Positions 36,685 to 46,483 of a DNA stretch of 64,000 nucleotides are shown piece after piece. How positions within the stretch are numbered: position 1 is the first letter of the stretch; the number at the start of each line of letters is the position of its first letter. The translations under genes were made by a program, and so were the position numbers. The stretch spans positions 2,666,001 through 2,730,000 of the forward strand of contig NZ_CP031055.1 of the NCBI RefSeq assembly GCF_003345295.1, given 5' to 3'. The notes under the pieces were generated by a model, which searched no databases, had not been told where the DNA came from, and saw only the letters and a list, made by a program, of their open reading frames with translations. Origin of the DNA: Vibrio splendidus. GTDB lineage: Bacteria; Pseudomonadota; Gammaproteobacteria; Enterobacterales; Vibrionaceae.

Positions 36685-38910
36685 TTAGCCTAGGCGTTTT
36701 ACGCTCATGACATCTTTGATCTGCTCTACTCGACTGGTCACTCGACTCAGAATCTCAATATTGGTCACTTCCAAATCAAAATCCATCACCGACAGTTGAC
36801 GTTTATAGTCAATACGGCTCTTCATTGTCGTCACACTGACTTTTTCGTTCAAGAACAGTGATGTTATATCTTTCAACAAGCCTGTGCGCTCTAGGGCCTC
36901 GACACGCAGCGTTAAGATATACGAGCCGACAAAACCATCGCCCCACACAGTATCGATGATACGTTCGGGTGCATGTAGGTTAAGTTCACTTAACTGTTCG
37001 CAATCGCTACGGTGCACTGAAATACCGCGACCTTGAGTTATGTAACCTTTGATCACATCGCCTGGGATTGGCTGGCAACAACGAGCCAAGTGGGTCATTA
37101 GGTTATCGACACCTTCAACGACGACGGCATCCTTTTTCGGACGACTCTGATGAGCGGGCTTATTGTCAGACTCAAGCAACTTTTCGAGCGCTTTTTTATC
37201 TTCTTCTTCCGCTGTCGGCTTGTTGACCAAAGCATTGATGTGATTAACGACTTGGTTGATACGCATATCGCCGCTACCAATACCCGCATACAGTTCATCT
37301 GGAGTATTGACGTTGAATCGTTTCAGCGCGTATTGCTCGGCATCTTTCAGCGTCGCTCCGACTCTGCCTAGCTCGACTTCTAGAATATCTCGTCCAGCTT
37401 CAAGGTTTTTCTCACGACTCTGAGCGCGGAACCAAGCGTTAATTTTTGCACGAGCTCGACTTGAATGAACAAAGCCTGTGGTCGGGTTTAACCAATCACG
37501 TGATGGATTAGGTTCTTTTTGAGTGATGATCTCAACTTGATCGCCCATCGCCAACTTATGAGTAAACGGGACGATTCGACCTGCGACTTTGGCACCGATA
37601 CAACGGTGCCCAACCATCGAATGGATGTGGTAAGCAAAATCCAACGGTGTTGCACCCATTGGTAAATCGACCACATCACCACGAGGTGTAAAGGCATAAA
37701 CACGGTCATCAAAGACTTGGCTACGCACTTCATCCAGCATTTCACCAGAATCCGACATCTCTTCTTGCCAGTCGATAAGCTTACGAAGCCAGGTGATTTT
37801 CTCATCGTAGCCACTGCGTACGCCGCTTGAAGCACCTTCTTTGTACTTCCAGTGCGCAGCAACGCCCAATTCAGAGTCTTCATGCATCTGCTTGGTACGG
37901 ATCTGAATTTCAATGGTCTTGCCTTCAGGGCCAAGAACTACGGTATGAATCGATTGATAACCGTTAGGTTTAGGGTTCGCCACATAGTCATCAAATTCAC
38001 TTGGGAGGTGTTTATATTTGGTGTGAACCACACCTAAACCGGCATAACAGTCTTGCAGTTGGTCTGCGATAATACGCACCGCACGCACGTCAAAAAGCTC
38101 ATCAAACTCTAAGCCTTTTTTCTGCATTTTACGCCAAATACTGTAGATGTGTTTTGGTCGACCGCTGACTTCAGCATTGATGCTTGAGCGGTTCATTTCT
38201 GACGTTAAATCGTCAACAAAGTCAGTGATGTATTGTTCGCGCACGATACGGCGCTCAGACAGCTGTTTAGCAATCTGCTTATAGATATCTGGTTGTTGGT
38301 AGCGGAAAGCGTAATCTTCAATTTCCCACTTTAGCTGACCAATACCTAAACGGTTTGCTAGAGGTGCATAAATGTTGGCACACTCTTTTGCTGCCGCACG
38401 GCGCACAGCATCAGGGGCCTTTTTTACTTCTATTAGGTTACAAATTCGCTCTGCTAGTTTGATGACGACGCAGCGGAAGTCATCCACCATCGCAAGCAGC
38501 ATTCGTCGAACATTATCGACTTGACCCGAGGCAGCACTGCCTTCAAGGGTGACGTTTAGCTGGCCCAAAGCCGCCATTTCTTCCACGCCATCAATCAGCT
38601 TTACGGTTTCCTTTCCGTAACTTTCTTCAAACGCTTCACGCTCAAAAACACCGCTTGATACGACAGGGAAAAGTTGCGCTGCCACTAAAGTTGCGCGATC
38701 CATAGACAAGGTGACCAAGATTTCAATCATCTCGCGCCCACGCCAAAGCAAGAGTTCGCCTTGCTCATGATCTTTTAATAGCTCTTCACAGTGACGATAA
38801 ACTTTGGTCAGTTTATTCGAGGTTTTTGCGTCTTGATTCAGTGACGCAATCCAATTATCTAGCTCAAACTGTTCGCTTGGGTTTAAATGTGCGCTTCGTA
38901 CCGCAACCAT
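36685..38910 (-). CDS. relA: GTP pyrophosphokinase RelA
   Basis: Ribosome-associated (p)ppGpp synthetase of the stringent response. 741 residues: degenerate N-terminal HD domain, synthetase domain with FDVRAVRII and YVANPKPNGYQSIHT, the TGS domain (DDRVYAFTPRGDVVDLP), a zinc-finger-like CCQPIPGD segment and a C-terminal ACT domain. The hydrolase HD pair of SpoT is absent, marking it as RelA. Two consecutive ATG codons follow TAGGAAGG; the second gives MVAVRSAHLN as in E. coli. Confidence 0.97.
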   Translation of the reverse strand: MVAVRSAHLNPSEQFELDNWIASLNQDAKTSNKLTKVYRHCEELLKDHEQGELLLWRGREMIEILVTLSMDRATLVAAQLFPVVSSGVFEREAFEESYGKETVKLIDGVEEMAALGQLNVTLEGSAASGQVDNVRRMLLAMVDDFRCVVIKLAERICNLIEVKKAPDAVRRAAAKECANIYAPLANRLGIGQLKWEIEDYAFRYQQPDIYKQIAKQLSERRIVREQYITDFVDDLTSEMNRSSINAEVSGRPKHIYSIWRKMQKKGLEFDELFDVRAVRIIADQLQDCYAGLGVVHTKYKHLPSEFDDYVANPKPNGYQSIHTVVLGPEGKTIEIQIRTKQMHEDSELGVAAHWKYKEGASSGVRSGYDEKITWLRKLIDWQEEMSDSGEMLDEVRSQVFDDRVYAFTPRGDVVDLPMGATPLDFAYHIHSMVGHRCIGAKVAGRIVPFTHKLAMGDQVEIITQKEPNPSRDWLNPTTGFVHSSRARAKINAWFRAQSREKNLEAGRDILEVELGRVGATLKDAEQYALKRFNVNTPDELYAGIGSGDMRINQVVNHINALVNKPTAEEEDKKALEKLLESDNKPAHQSRPKKDAVVVEGVDNLMTHLARCCQPIPGDVIKGYITQGRGISVHRSDCEQLSELNLHAPERIIDTVWGDGFVGSYILTLRVEALERTGLLKDITSLFLNEKVSVTTMKSRIDYKRQLSVMDFDLEVTNIEILSRVTSRVEQIKDVMSVKRLG

Positions 38911-38944
38911 CATGCCTTCCTAGTTATTATGTTTTATACCCAAT

Positions 38945-38987
38945 TCAATATGACTAACTGATTCCAAGTTAGTTCGACTCATATTGA
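38945..38987. repeat. Long palindrome between rlmD and relA
   Basis: Outer arms TCAATATGA/TCATATTGA and inner arms CTAACT/AGTTAG, with a six-base bulge (TTCGAC) on one side. Lies 35 bases before the relA start. Could be a REP-type element or an mRNA processing hairpin. Confidence 0.6.
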
Positions 38988-39046
38988 TATCAGCGCAGGC
39001 TTCCCTGCACCTTTGTGATTCATTTTTAAGCCTTGTTTAAGGGCCT

Positions 39047-40366
39047 CTAAGCCTTGATAAAGAGAGCCATCGATTCTAGATGACTGGTGTGTGGGAACAT
39101 GTCCAACATACCCAGCTTGGCTAATTGATAGCCTTGCTTTTCTAAGCTCTCTGAATCTCTAGCTAGAGTAGCAGGATTACACGAAACATAAACCACACGC
39201 TTCGCTCCTAACCCTGAAATTTGATCAACGATCCCACTCGCTCCAGCACGTGCTGGATCAAGTAAGATTTTATCAAATCTTTCTTTTGCCCAAGGCTGTG
39301 AAGATAGCTCTTCTTCAAGATTCGCTTGATAGAATTCTGTATTACTCAATTGATTTAAAGTTGCGTTAGATGTGGCCTGTTGAACCATTTCATCAACACC
39401 TTCAACACCCACTACAAACGCAGATTGTTGTGCAATAGGCAAACTGAAGTTCCCTAAGCCACAAAACAGGTCGAGCACTCGCTCATCGGCTTGAGGCTCT
39501 AGCCACTCAATTGCTTGAGCAACCATTTTCTGGTTCACTTTCTGGTTAACTTGGATAAAGTGGTTTGGCTCAAAAGGTAAAGTCACGCCTGTTTCGCTAT
39601 AAGCTGGCGCATCACCGACTAAACGAACGAGCTTGTCCGTTTCAGGCATAGTATACAACGTGGCACCTTCCGCTTTAGCGAGTGCAATCAATGCTTGCTC
39701 ATCTTTCTCAACCAAAGGCTTAAGGTGACGCAGCACCATCACCGGGCCAGTATCGCCCAACACCAATTCAACGTGTCCTAAAGACGTAAGGTTGCTGAAA
39801 GTATTGAGTAAACTTTTCAATTTTGGCAGCAATACATTAAGGCGAGGATCCAGCACGGCACAATCGGTGATGTTTTCAATCTGCTTACTTTGTTTCTTAC
39901 GGAAACCGAACTGAAGCTGCTGTGTCTTCTTATCAACAAACAGGCTGATACGCGCGCGACGTCGATAACCGGTTTCATCACCCACAATCGGCTCAACAAC
40001 TTCGGTGTTAGCCGTTTGGTATTGACTCATCAGGTGCGTCAAAGATTGCGATTTATGCTCAACCTGAGAAGCGTAACCAAGATGTTGAAGGTGACAGCCA
40101 CCACACTGATTAAAGTGCTTACAGAATGGCTTTAAACGTAGCTCACTCGGTTTAAGTAATTTGATGAGTTTTGCTCGCGAAAACTTACTTTTGCTCTCAG
40201 TAAGTTGAATAACCACCTGCTCACCGGGCAATGCGCCATCAATGAAAACAGGTTTATTCTTCTGATAAGCGATGCCAGCGCCATTGTGATCCATTCGTTC
40301 AACCAAAACCGATTGATGCTTGGTCTCGAGTTGAGTTTTCTTTTTTGGTTGGAAAAAACGTGCCAT
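39047..40366 (-). CDS. rlmD: 23S rRNA (uracil-1939-C5)-methyltransferase RlmD
   Basis: SAM-dependent methylation of 23S rRNA U1939. 439 residues: N-terminal TRAM domain (VERMDHNGAGIAY), [4Fe-4S] cysteines in CKHFNQCGGCHLQH, SAM motif VLDLFCGLGNFSLP, DPARAG, and the catalytic Cys in VYVSCNPATLARD. Formerly RumA. Located between barA and relA, the same order as in E. coli (barA-rlmD-relA), with barA divergent. Confidence 0.96.
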   Translation of the reverse strand: MARFFQPKKKTQLETKHQSVLVERMDHNGAGIAYQKNKPVFIDGALPGEQVVIQLTESKSKFSRAKLIKLLKPSELRLKPFCKHFNQCGGCHLQHLGYASQVEHKSQSLTHLMSQYQTANTEVVEPIVGDETGYRRRARISLFVDKKTQQLQFGFRKKQSKQIENITDCAVLDPRLNVLLPKLKSLLNTFSNLTSLGHVELVLGDTGPVMVLRHLKPLVEKDEQALIALAKAEGATLYTMPETDKLVRLVGDAPAYSETGVTLPFEPNHFIQVNQKVNQKMVAQAIEWLEPQADERVLDLFCGLGNFSLPIAQQSAFVVGVEGVDEMVQQATSNATLNQLSNTEFYQANLEEELSSQPWAKERFDKILLDPARAGASGIVDQISGLGAKRVVYVSCNPATLARDSESLEKQGYQLAKLGMLDMFPHTSHLESMALFIKA

Positions 40367-40531
40367 TGCTTGTGCCTAATGTATCTTTTAATAAGTAATT
40401 GGTATCCAGGACTCACTATTATGTCTTGGAATCATTGTCGAACGTCACGGCTTTGATTAAGCTTACCGTTCACTTAACCGCCATTGTGTGCGTTATTTTC
40501 CCATATCCAGACCTCGATGTAATTAAAGAAC

Positions 40532-43345
40532 ATGACCAGATATGGCTTAAGAGCCCGTGTAATTACCTTAACTCTAGCTCCAACCTTGATTATTGGGTTG
40601 CTATTGAGTGCATTTTTCTCATTTAACCGCTATCAAGACCTTGAGGGCCAAGTGGTTAATACTGGTACTAGCATCATTGAACCACTGGCGATTGCGAGTG
40701 AGTCAGGCATGAAGCTCGAGAGTCGAGAGTCTGTTCGTCAGCTTATTAGCTATGCGCATCGAAAAAACTCTAAGCTGGTGCGCAGTATCGCGGTGTTTGA
40801 TGAACGTCATGAGTTGTTTGTAACCTCAAACTTCCACCCTGATTTTGAAAGCCTGACCTATCCGAAAGATAAACCCATCCCGCATTTAAGCTCATCGAAC
40901 CTGCTCGATAATACGCTAATTCTTCGGACACCCATCATCGCTGAAGGTCAATACATCAACTCAGCCAATGGGCAGTCTCAAGCCAACCAAGCGATCGGCT
41001 ATATTGCGATTGAGTTAGACTTGTCGTCACTTCGATTGCAGCAGTATCAAGAAGTGTTCTCTGCCTTCTTGGTGTTGATTCTGGGGCTGGGACTTTCTGG
41101 TGTATTTGCTTTTCGCTTGATGCATGACGTAACCCAACCGATCACACATATGAAAAACATGGTCGACCGAATTCGTCGTGGTCATCTCGATGTGCGTATC
41201 GAAGGCAAAATGCACGGTGAGCTAGACTCACTGAAAAACGGTATCAACGCGATGGCGGTATCGCTATCAGAATATCACGTCGAGATGCAGCACAGTATCG
41301 ACCAAGCTACGTCTGATCTGCGTGAAACCCTAGAACAATTAGAGATTCAAAACGTTGAGTTAGACATTGCGAAAAAACGCGCTCAAGAAGCGGCACGTGT
41401 TAAATCTGAGTTCTTGGCTAACATGTCTCACGAATTGAGAACACCGCTTAACGGTGTGATTGGCTTTACTCGTCAAATGCTTAAAACCCATCTATCGACC
41501 AGTCAAACAGATTACTTGCAAACCATTGAACGTTCAGCAAATAACCTACTCAGCATCATCAACGACATTCTTGATTTCTCGAAACTGGAAGCCGGTAAAT
41601 TAGCACTCGAGAACATCCCATTCGAGTTCCAAGCCAGCCTTGAAGAGGTTGTGAACCTTCAAGCGACCAACGCCCATGAGAAAGGCCTAGAGTTAACTCT
41701 TAAGATAGACCCGAAAGTGCCACCAGGCGTTGTTGGTGACCCACTGCGTATTCAGCAGATCCTAACCAACCTCGTTGGTAACTCAATCAAGTTTACTGAA
41801 CGTGGCAACATTGATATCAGTGTTGAACTTCGTTCACAAAGCGAAGACAGCATCGAGTTGCAATTCATGGTTCGCGATACAGGTATTGGTATCTCTGAGC
41901 GTCAACAAGCTCAGCTATTCCAAGCCTTCAGCCAAGCCGACGCAAGCATCTCTCGTCGTTATGGCGGTACGGGGCTAGGCCTAGTTATCACCCAAAAACT
42001 GGTCAGCCAAATGGGTGGAGAGATCAGTCTTACCAGTCGCCTACACCAAGGTTCAACCTTCTGGTTTACTTTGAGACTATCAACGACTGATATGCCGATG
42101 ACTGAGCTGATTGAGACTCAGTGTCTGCAAGACAAGCAGCTGCTGCTTATCGAGCCAAACATGCAAGCGGCGTCGATTACTCAGCAAATCTTAACTCAAG
42201 AAGGCTTAGTGGTAACGTATCGTTCGGTTATGCCAGACGAGAGCACCTCGTATGACTACGTACTGTTGAACCTAGCTGCAAACCAAGAGTATCAATTTGA
42301 TACCGTGAGTGGTTGGGCTATTGGTGCGAAGAAAATCGCTCAGAACGTAATTATTGGTACGCCGAGTACTGAGCTAGCGTTGGGTGAGCAACTAATGAAA
42401 GAGGTCGATGTTCAATGCATCACTAAACCTCTTTCTCGCAAGAAGTTACTGCAAACTCTGGTATCAAATCAGGCGCCAACCTTGATTGCACCCGCGATTG
42501 AAACACACTCAGAAGAGAAGCTACCGCTCACTGTATTGGCGGTCGACGACAACCCAGCAAACCTTAAATTGATCACCGCGCTACTAAAAGAGCGTGTAGA
42601 GACTGTCATCAGTTGCACCAGCGGACAGAAGGCCATAGACAAGGCGAAGGAGACCCCATTTGATATCATTTTCATGGATATCCAAATGCCTCAAATGGAT
42701 GGTGTGACGGCCTGTAAGAATATAAAAGAGCTAGCGAATAATGCGAATACCCCCGTCATTGCCGTCACAGCACACGCGATGGTTGGCGAACGTGACCGTC
42801 TGCTTGAAGCCGGCATGGATGACTACCTAACCAAACCGATTGAAGAGCACGTGTTACAGCAGGTTCTGATTCATTGGAGCCCTACCTCTGAGGTTGAGCA
42901 CATTGAAAAAATAGACCCAGCCCACCCAGCAGTCTCTGCGGAAGTAGACAATAGCTCAGTTTCAGATTCTGAGGCTAACGTGCATAAGAATATCATCATT
43001 GATTGGCAAGCAGCTATGAAGCAAGCCGCCAACAAAGAAGACCTCGCACGCGATATGCTGCAAATGCTAGTCGACTTTATTCCTGAGGTTTATGAGGCCG
43101 CAGAGAAAGCGATCGAAGACAGTGACTACCCCGTTGAAGCACTGACACACATCATCCACAAGATGCATGGCAGCAGCTCATACAGCGGTGTACCAAGGCT
43201 GAAGTCGGTGTGTGCGACGATAGAGAAAGAGCTGCGTTCCGGCACTTCCGTTGAAGACATTGAACCTGAACTTTTTGAACTTCAGGATGAATTAGATAAG
43301 GTTCAAGCAACCGCGATTCATTATTTGAAACCAGCTAAGACCTAG
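40532..43345 (+). CDS. barA: Hybrid sensor histidine kinase BarA (VarS)
   Basis: Tripartite sensor kinase that phosphorylates UvrY/VarA, turning on CsrB-type RNAs that antagonise CsrA. 937 residues: TM1 about 9-31, periplasmic sensor, TM2 about 175-197, HAMP, dimerisation domain with His300 in NMSHELRTPLNG, ATPase domain (GNSIKF, DTGIGIS, GGTGLGL), a degenerate receiver-like segment, a true receiver with Asp716 in IIFMDIQMPQMDG, and a C-terminal Hpt domain with His879 in KMHGSSSYSG. All phosphorelay residues are present. It starts at ATG with only a weak AAAGAA ribosome site. Confidence 0.96.
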   Translation: MTRYGLRARVITLTLAPTLIIGLLLSAFFSFNRYQDLEGQVVNTGTSIIEPLAIASESGMKLESRESVRQLISYAHRKNSKLVRSIAVFDERHELFVTSNFHPDFESLTYPKDKPIPHLSSSNLLDNTLILRTPIIAEGQYINSANGQSQANQAIGYIAIELDLSSLRLQQYQEVFSAFLVLILGLGLSGVFAFRLMHDVTQPITHMKNMVDRIRRGHLDVRIEGKMHGELDSLKNGINAMAVSLSEYHVEMQHSIDQATSDLRETLEQLEIQNVELDIAKKRAQEAARVKSEFLANMSHELRTPLNGVIGFTRQMLKTHLSTSQTDYLQTIERSANNLLSIINDILDFSKLEAGKLALENIPFEFQASLEEVVNLQATNAHEKGLELTLKIDPKVPPGVVGDPLRIQQILTNLVGNSIKFTERGNIDISVELRSQSEDSIELQFMVRDTGIGISERQQAQLFQAFSQADASISRRYGGTGLGLVITQKLVSQMGGEISLTSRLHQGSTFWFTLRLSTTDMPMTELIETQCLQDKQLLLIEPNMQAASITQQILTQEGLVVTYRSVMPDESTSYDYVLLNLAANQEYQFDTVSGWAIGAKKIAQNVIIGTPSTELALGEQLMKEVDVQCITKPLSRKKLLQTLVSNQAPTLIAPAIETHSEEKLPLTVLAVDDNPANLKLITALLKERVETVISCTSGQKAIDKAKETPFDIIFMDIQMPQMDGVTACKNIKELANNANTPVIAVTAHAMVGERDRLLEAGMDDYLTKPIEEHVLQQVLIHWSPTSEVEHIEKIDPAHPAVSAEVDNSSVSDSEANVHKNIIIDWQAAMKQAANKEDLARDMLQMLVDFIPEVYEAAEKAIEDSDYPVEALTHIIHKMHGSSSYSGVPRLKSVCATIEKELRSGTSVEDIEPELFELQDELDKVQATAIHYLKPAKT

Positions 43346-43393
43346 CGAACATTTCTTACTCACAAATATTCGTTAAACGGTTTACCAGCCAAT

Positions 43394-43427
43394 AAAAAAG
43401 CAGAGCTCATGAGCTCTGCTTTTTTCT
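43394..43427. terminator. Bidirectional terminator between barA and acpS
   Basis: Stem AAAAAAGCAGAGCTC/GAGCTCTGCTTTTTT with a two-base loop; serves convergent genes. Confidence 0.93.
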
Positions 43428-43470
43428 GTCTAGAACCTAGGGCACTAGATATAGAGTAACGGTAATCTAT

Positions 43471-43851
43471 TTACGACTCGAGTAGTACCGTCGCCACCGC
43501 ATAATGGCGCTCATCTGAGATAGTCAGATGAATCGACTTTGTACCACTCGCTTCTGCGATTTCACGCGCCTTTTTATGTAGGCTTAGAACTGGCTTGCCA
43601 TGCTCATCGTTTGAAATCTCGAAATCGTGAAAGGTCACACCCAGCGCGATACCCGTGCCCAACGCCTTAGATGCCGCTTCTTTTGCAGCAAAGCGTTTTG
43701 CAAGGTAACGTCCTTTTTGCTTCAGTTGCTGAAATACTTCAAACTCAGAGTCGGTCAAAATACGCTGAGCAAAAGCGTCGCCACTTCGTGACAGCGCCTT
43801 TTCAACACGTTCGATTTCTGCGATATCTGTACCTAATCCAACAACAGCCAT
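43471..43851 (-). CDS. acpS: Holo-[acyl-carrier-protein] synthase
   Basis: Transfers phosphopantetheine from CoA to acyl carrier protein. 126 residues with VGLGTDIAEIERVE (metal-binding Asp) and KRFAAKEAASKALGTGI, the two signature motifs. Last gene of the rpoE-lepB-rnc-era-recO-pdxJ line, 95 bases after pdxJ. Confidence 0.96.
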   Translation of the reverse strand: MAVVGLGTDIAEIERVEKALSRSGDAFAQRILTDSEFEVFQQLKQKGRYLAKRFAAKEAASKALGTGIALGVTFHDFEISNDEHGKPVLSLHKKAREIAEASGTKSIHLTISDERHYAVATVLLES

Positions 43852-43946
43852 GTTTACCCTACTACCAAACTTCTATCTATTAACTTTATCGATTCTACTG
43901 ATTAACCGCTTAACGCTTACTACTAAACTAATGACGAGTTAAAGAA

Positions 43947-44684
43947 CTAAGCGTTGTTGCGTGCTGTTTCCATCACGGCTTTCATGTCTGCAACGGCTTT
44001 ATTCAAACCATCAAATACTGCGCGTCCCATGATCGAGTGACCAATGTTCAACTCGTAAATCTCAGGAAGTGCCGCAATTGGCGCTACGTTGTGATAAGTC
44101 AGACCATGGCCCGCATTCACTGTGATACCAAGATCGTCTGCGTAGCTTGCGCCTGCAGCAATCTTTTTAAGCTCATCTTGCTGATCTTCTTCTGTTTTCG
44201 CATCAGCGTAATGACCAGTATGAAGCTCAATGAACGGTGCGCCACACGCTTTTGCTGCATCAATTTGCTCACGATCTGCATCGATAAACAGAGATACTTT
44301 GATACCCGCTGCCGACAGTTTTTCCGTCGCTGCTTTGATTTTTTCAAGTTGACCAACCACGTCCAAGCCGCCTTCCGTCGTCAGCTCTTCACGCTTTTCT
44401 GGTACCAGACAAACGAACTCAGGATTAGTATCGAGTGCAATTTGAACCATCTCGTCCGTCACTGCCATCTCTAAGTTCATGCGAGTCTGGATTGTCTCAG
44501 CAAGAATACGTACATCGCGATCAACAATATGACGGCGATCTTCGCGCAGGTGAATGGTAATGCCGTCAGCACCCGCACGTTCAGCAATTTCAGCTGCGTG
44601 TACTGGATCTGGGTATTTAGTACCACGTGCATTACGTAGTGTAGCAATATGGTCGATATTAACGCCTAAAAGGATTGAGCTCAT
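43947..44684 (-). CDS. pdxJ: Pyridoxine 5'-phosphate synthase
   Basis: Condenses 1-deoxyxylulose 5-phosphate with aminoacetone phosphate to pyridoxine phosphate. 245-residue TIM barrel with LLGVNIDHIATLRNARGT at the N terminus, ITIHLREDRRHI, and NAGHGLTYHNV plus ELNIGHSIMGRA near the C terminus. Its start overlaps the recO stop by four bases. Confidence 0.97.
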   Translation of the reverse strand: MSSILLGVNIDHIATLRNARGTKYPDPVHAAEIAERAGADGITIHLREDRRHIVDRDVRILAETIQTRMNLEMAVTDEMVQIALDTNPEFVCLVPEKREELTTEGGLDVVGQLEKIKAATEKLSAAGIKVSLFIDADREQIDAAKACGAPFIELHTGHYADAKTEEDQQDELKKIAAGASYADDLGITVNAGHGLTYHNVAPIAALPEIYELNIGHSIMGRAVFDGLNKAVADMKAVMETARNNA

Positions 44685-45409
44685 TTTCCAATACTCCGTG
44701 CTCTAGAGAGGGCTATTGTGGGCATAAATAGCTCCCTACTTTTTAATGGTTTGCCGCCAAGATACGGCTTTAAGGCTATGCGTGTAAAGCGTTTTGCTGC
44801 TTTTAACTGCTCTTTAGTGATAAACCTACGTTCACTGATTGCGATAAGTTCATCGCCCATAAATGTCAGGTTATCTCGACGTACAGAAGCGATGAAACCT
44901 TTCTGCTCTCGATAGCGATAAGTCATACTTGGATCGATCGCTTCACCAGTACCAGCACAATGCAAAAAGTCGACGCCATACCCCATAGCGGAAAGTAGAG
45001 CCAATTCAAAACGACGTAGCGCTGGCTCAGGGTTCTCATTATGAGCGAGTTCTGTTAAAGCATGAAGATAGTCGTGAAAAAATGCGGGCATGGCTACTTC
45101 GGCCATCAACACACGGCCAACTAGTTCATTGACATACATAGCGGAATACAGATTAATACCGGCAAGAGGAAGCCCCAAGCTGATGGGTTCGGCTTGGCGT
45201 AACGTTTTCATTGAACCATTGCCAGACCACTTAAGCAGCAGAGGCGTAAAAGGTTGCAATGCACCTTTCAAATTAGAACGCTTACTCCTTGCTCCTTTAG
45301 ACATCAACGTCACCCGACCGTACTCTTCACTGAAGACGTCCAGAATTAGGCTCGACTCACTATATGGTCGACGGTGCAACACAAAGCATCGCTGTAACCC
45401 TTCGCTCAA
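44681..45409 (-). CDS. recO: DNA repair protein RecO
   Basis: RecFOR pathway protein that loads RecA on SSB-coated DNA. 242 residues with an N-terminal OB-fold (CFVLHRRPYSESSLILDVFS, GRVTLMSKGAR) and a helical C-terminal domain. No zinc-finger cysteines of the Deinococcus type. Overlaps pdxJ by four bases. A hairpin with a T-run lies between era and this gene. Confidence 0.94.
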   Translation of the reverse strand: MSEGLQRCFVLHRRPYSESSLILDVFSEEYGRVTLMSKGARSKRSNLKGALQPFTPLLLKWSGNGSMKTLRQAEPISLGLPLAGINLYSAMYVNELVGRVLMAEVAMPAFFHDYLHALTELAHNENPEPALRRFELALLSAMGYGVDFLHCAGTGEAIDPSMTYRYREQKGFIASVRRDNLTFMGDELIAISERRFITKEQLKAAKRFTRIALKPYLGGKPLKSRELFMPTIALSRARSIGK

Positions 45410-45433
45410 TCACTTACCCTTCTTACAGATACA

Positions 45434-45459
45434 AAAAGAGAGAGTTCGCACTCTCTCTT
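45434..45459 (-). terminator. Terminator-like hairpin between era and recO
   Basis: Minus strand AAGAGAGAGT, loop GCGA, ACTCTCTCTT, then TTT. Only 22 bases remain to the recO start, so it may be a partial terminator or attenuator inside the operon. Confidence 0.65.
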
Positions 45460-45511
45460 GAAATTATATTCAGTTCAACTTTCTTAATATCAGAAAGTGA
45501 CGTTCAATATA

Positions 45512-46483
45512 TTATAGATCGTCGATGTAGCCTAACGAGCGAAGTGCACGCTCATCGTCAGCCCAACCAGACTTAACTTTAACCCAAGTCTCTAGGTAAA
45601 CCTTACGACCGAACAATTCTTCCATGTCGATACGCGCTTCACGACCAATCGTTTTGATCTTCTCGCCCGCTTTACCAATCACCATCTTCTTCTGACCAGT
45701 ACGTTCAACAAGAATCAAAGCATTGATGTGGAAACCATCGTTATCAGGGTTGTAATCGAAACGCTCGATTTCAACCGTTACTGAGTAAGGTAGCTCTTCG
45801 CCTGTGAATCGCATCAGTTTTTCACGGATGATTTCAGAAGCCATAAAGCGCTGTGAGCGATCCGTTACGTACTCTTCAGGGAAGTGGTGCGTCGCTTTTG
45901 GTAAAGAGTTACGAACGTGCTTACGCAGTACATCGATATTCTTACCTTGCTTCGCCGAGATTGGCACAACATCAAGGAAGTCCATCTTCTTAGACACTTC
46001 CATCATATGTTGCATCACGTCGGTACGATCTTGAACGTTGTCTACTTTGTTAATACAAAGGACAACTGGGAAATCTGTTTTTCTCAGTTTGTTCAGTACC
46101 ATTTCATCGTCGTCAGTCCAGTGAGTACCGTCAACAAGGAAGAATACTAGGTTCACATCGCTCAGTGAGCTGTTCGCCGCACGGTTCATCAAACGGTTGA
46201 TTGCACGCTTTTCTTCAATATGAAGTCCAGGAGTATCAACGTAGATCGCTTGGTAATCACCTTCAGTTTCTACGCCCATAATACGGTGGCGTGTCGTCTG
46301 AGGTTTACGTGATGTGATCGAGATTTTCTGGCCCAGAATATGGTTCAGAAGCGTCGATTTACCTACGTTTGGTCGACCCACGATAGCGATGAAGCCACAG
46401 TGTTGGTTTTCCGGTAGGCCCGTTTTTTTGCTATCAGATGAAAAGAATGCATCGATATCGAAATCTTGATTGTTATCAGACAT
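45512..46483 (-). CDS. era: GTPase Era
   Basis: Essential GTPase that binds the 3' end of 16S rRNA during 30S assembly. 323 residues: G1 GRPNVGKSTLLN, G3 DTPG, G4 NKVD, and the C-terminal KH domain (MVIGKAGEKIKTIGREARIDME). An N-terminal extension of about 20 residues precedes the G domain. Overlaps the rnc stop by eight bases; rnc-era coupling is standard. Confidence 0.97.
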   Translation of the reverse strand: MSDNNQDFDIDAFFSSDSKKTGLPENQHCGFIAIVGRPNVGKSTLLNHILGQKISITSRKPQTTRHRIMGVETEGDYQAIYVDTPGLHIEEKRAINRLMNRAANSSLSDVNLVFFLVDGTHWTDDDEMVLNKLRKTDFPVVLCINKVDNVQDRTDVMQHMMEVSKKMDFLDVVPISAKQGKNIDVLRKHVRNSLPKATHHFPEEYVTDRSQRFMASEIIREKLMRFTGEELPYSVTVEIERFDYNPDNDGFHINALILVERTGQKKMVIGKAGEKIKTIGREARIDMEELFGRKVYLETWVKVKSGWADDERALRSLGYIDDL

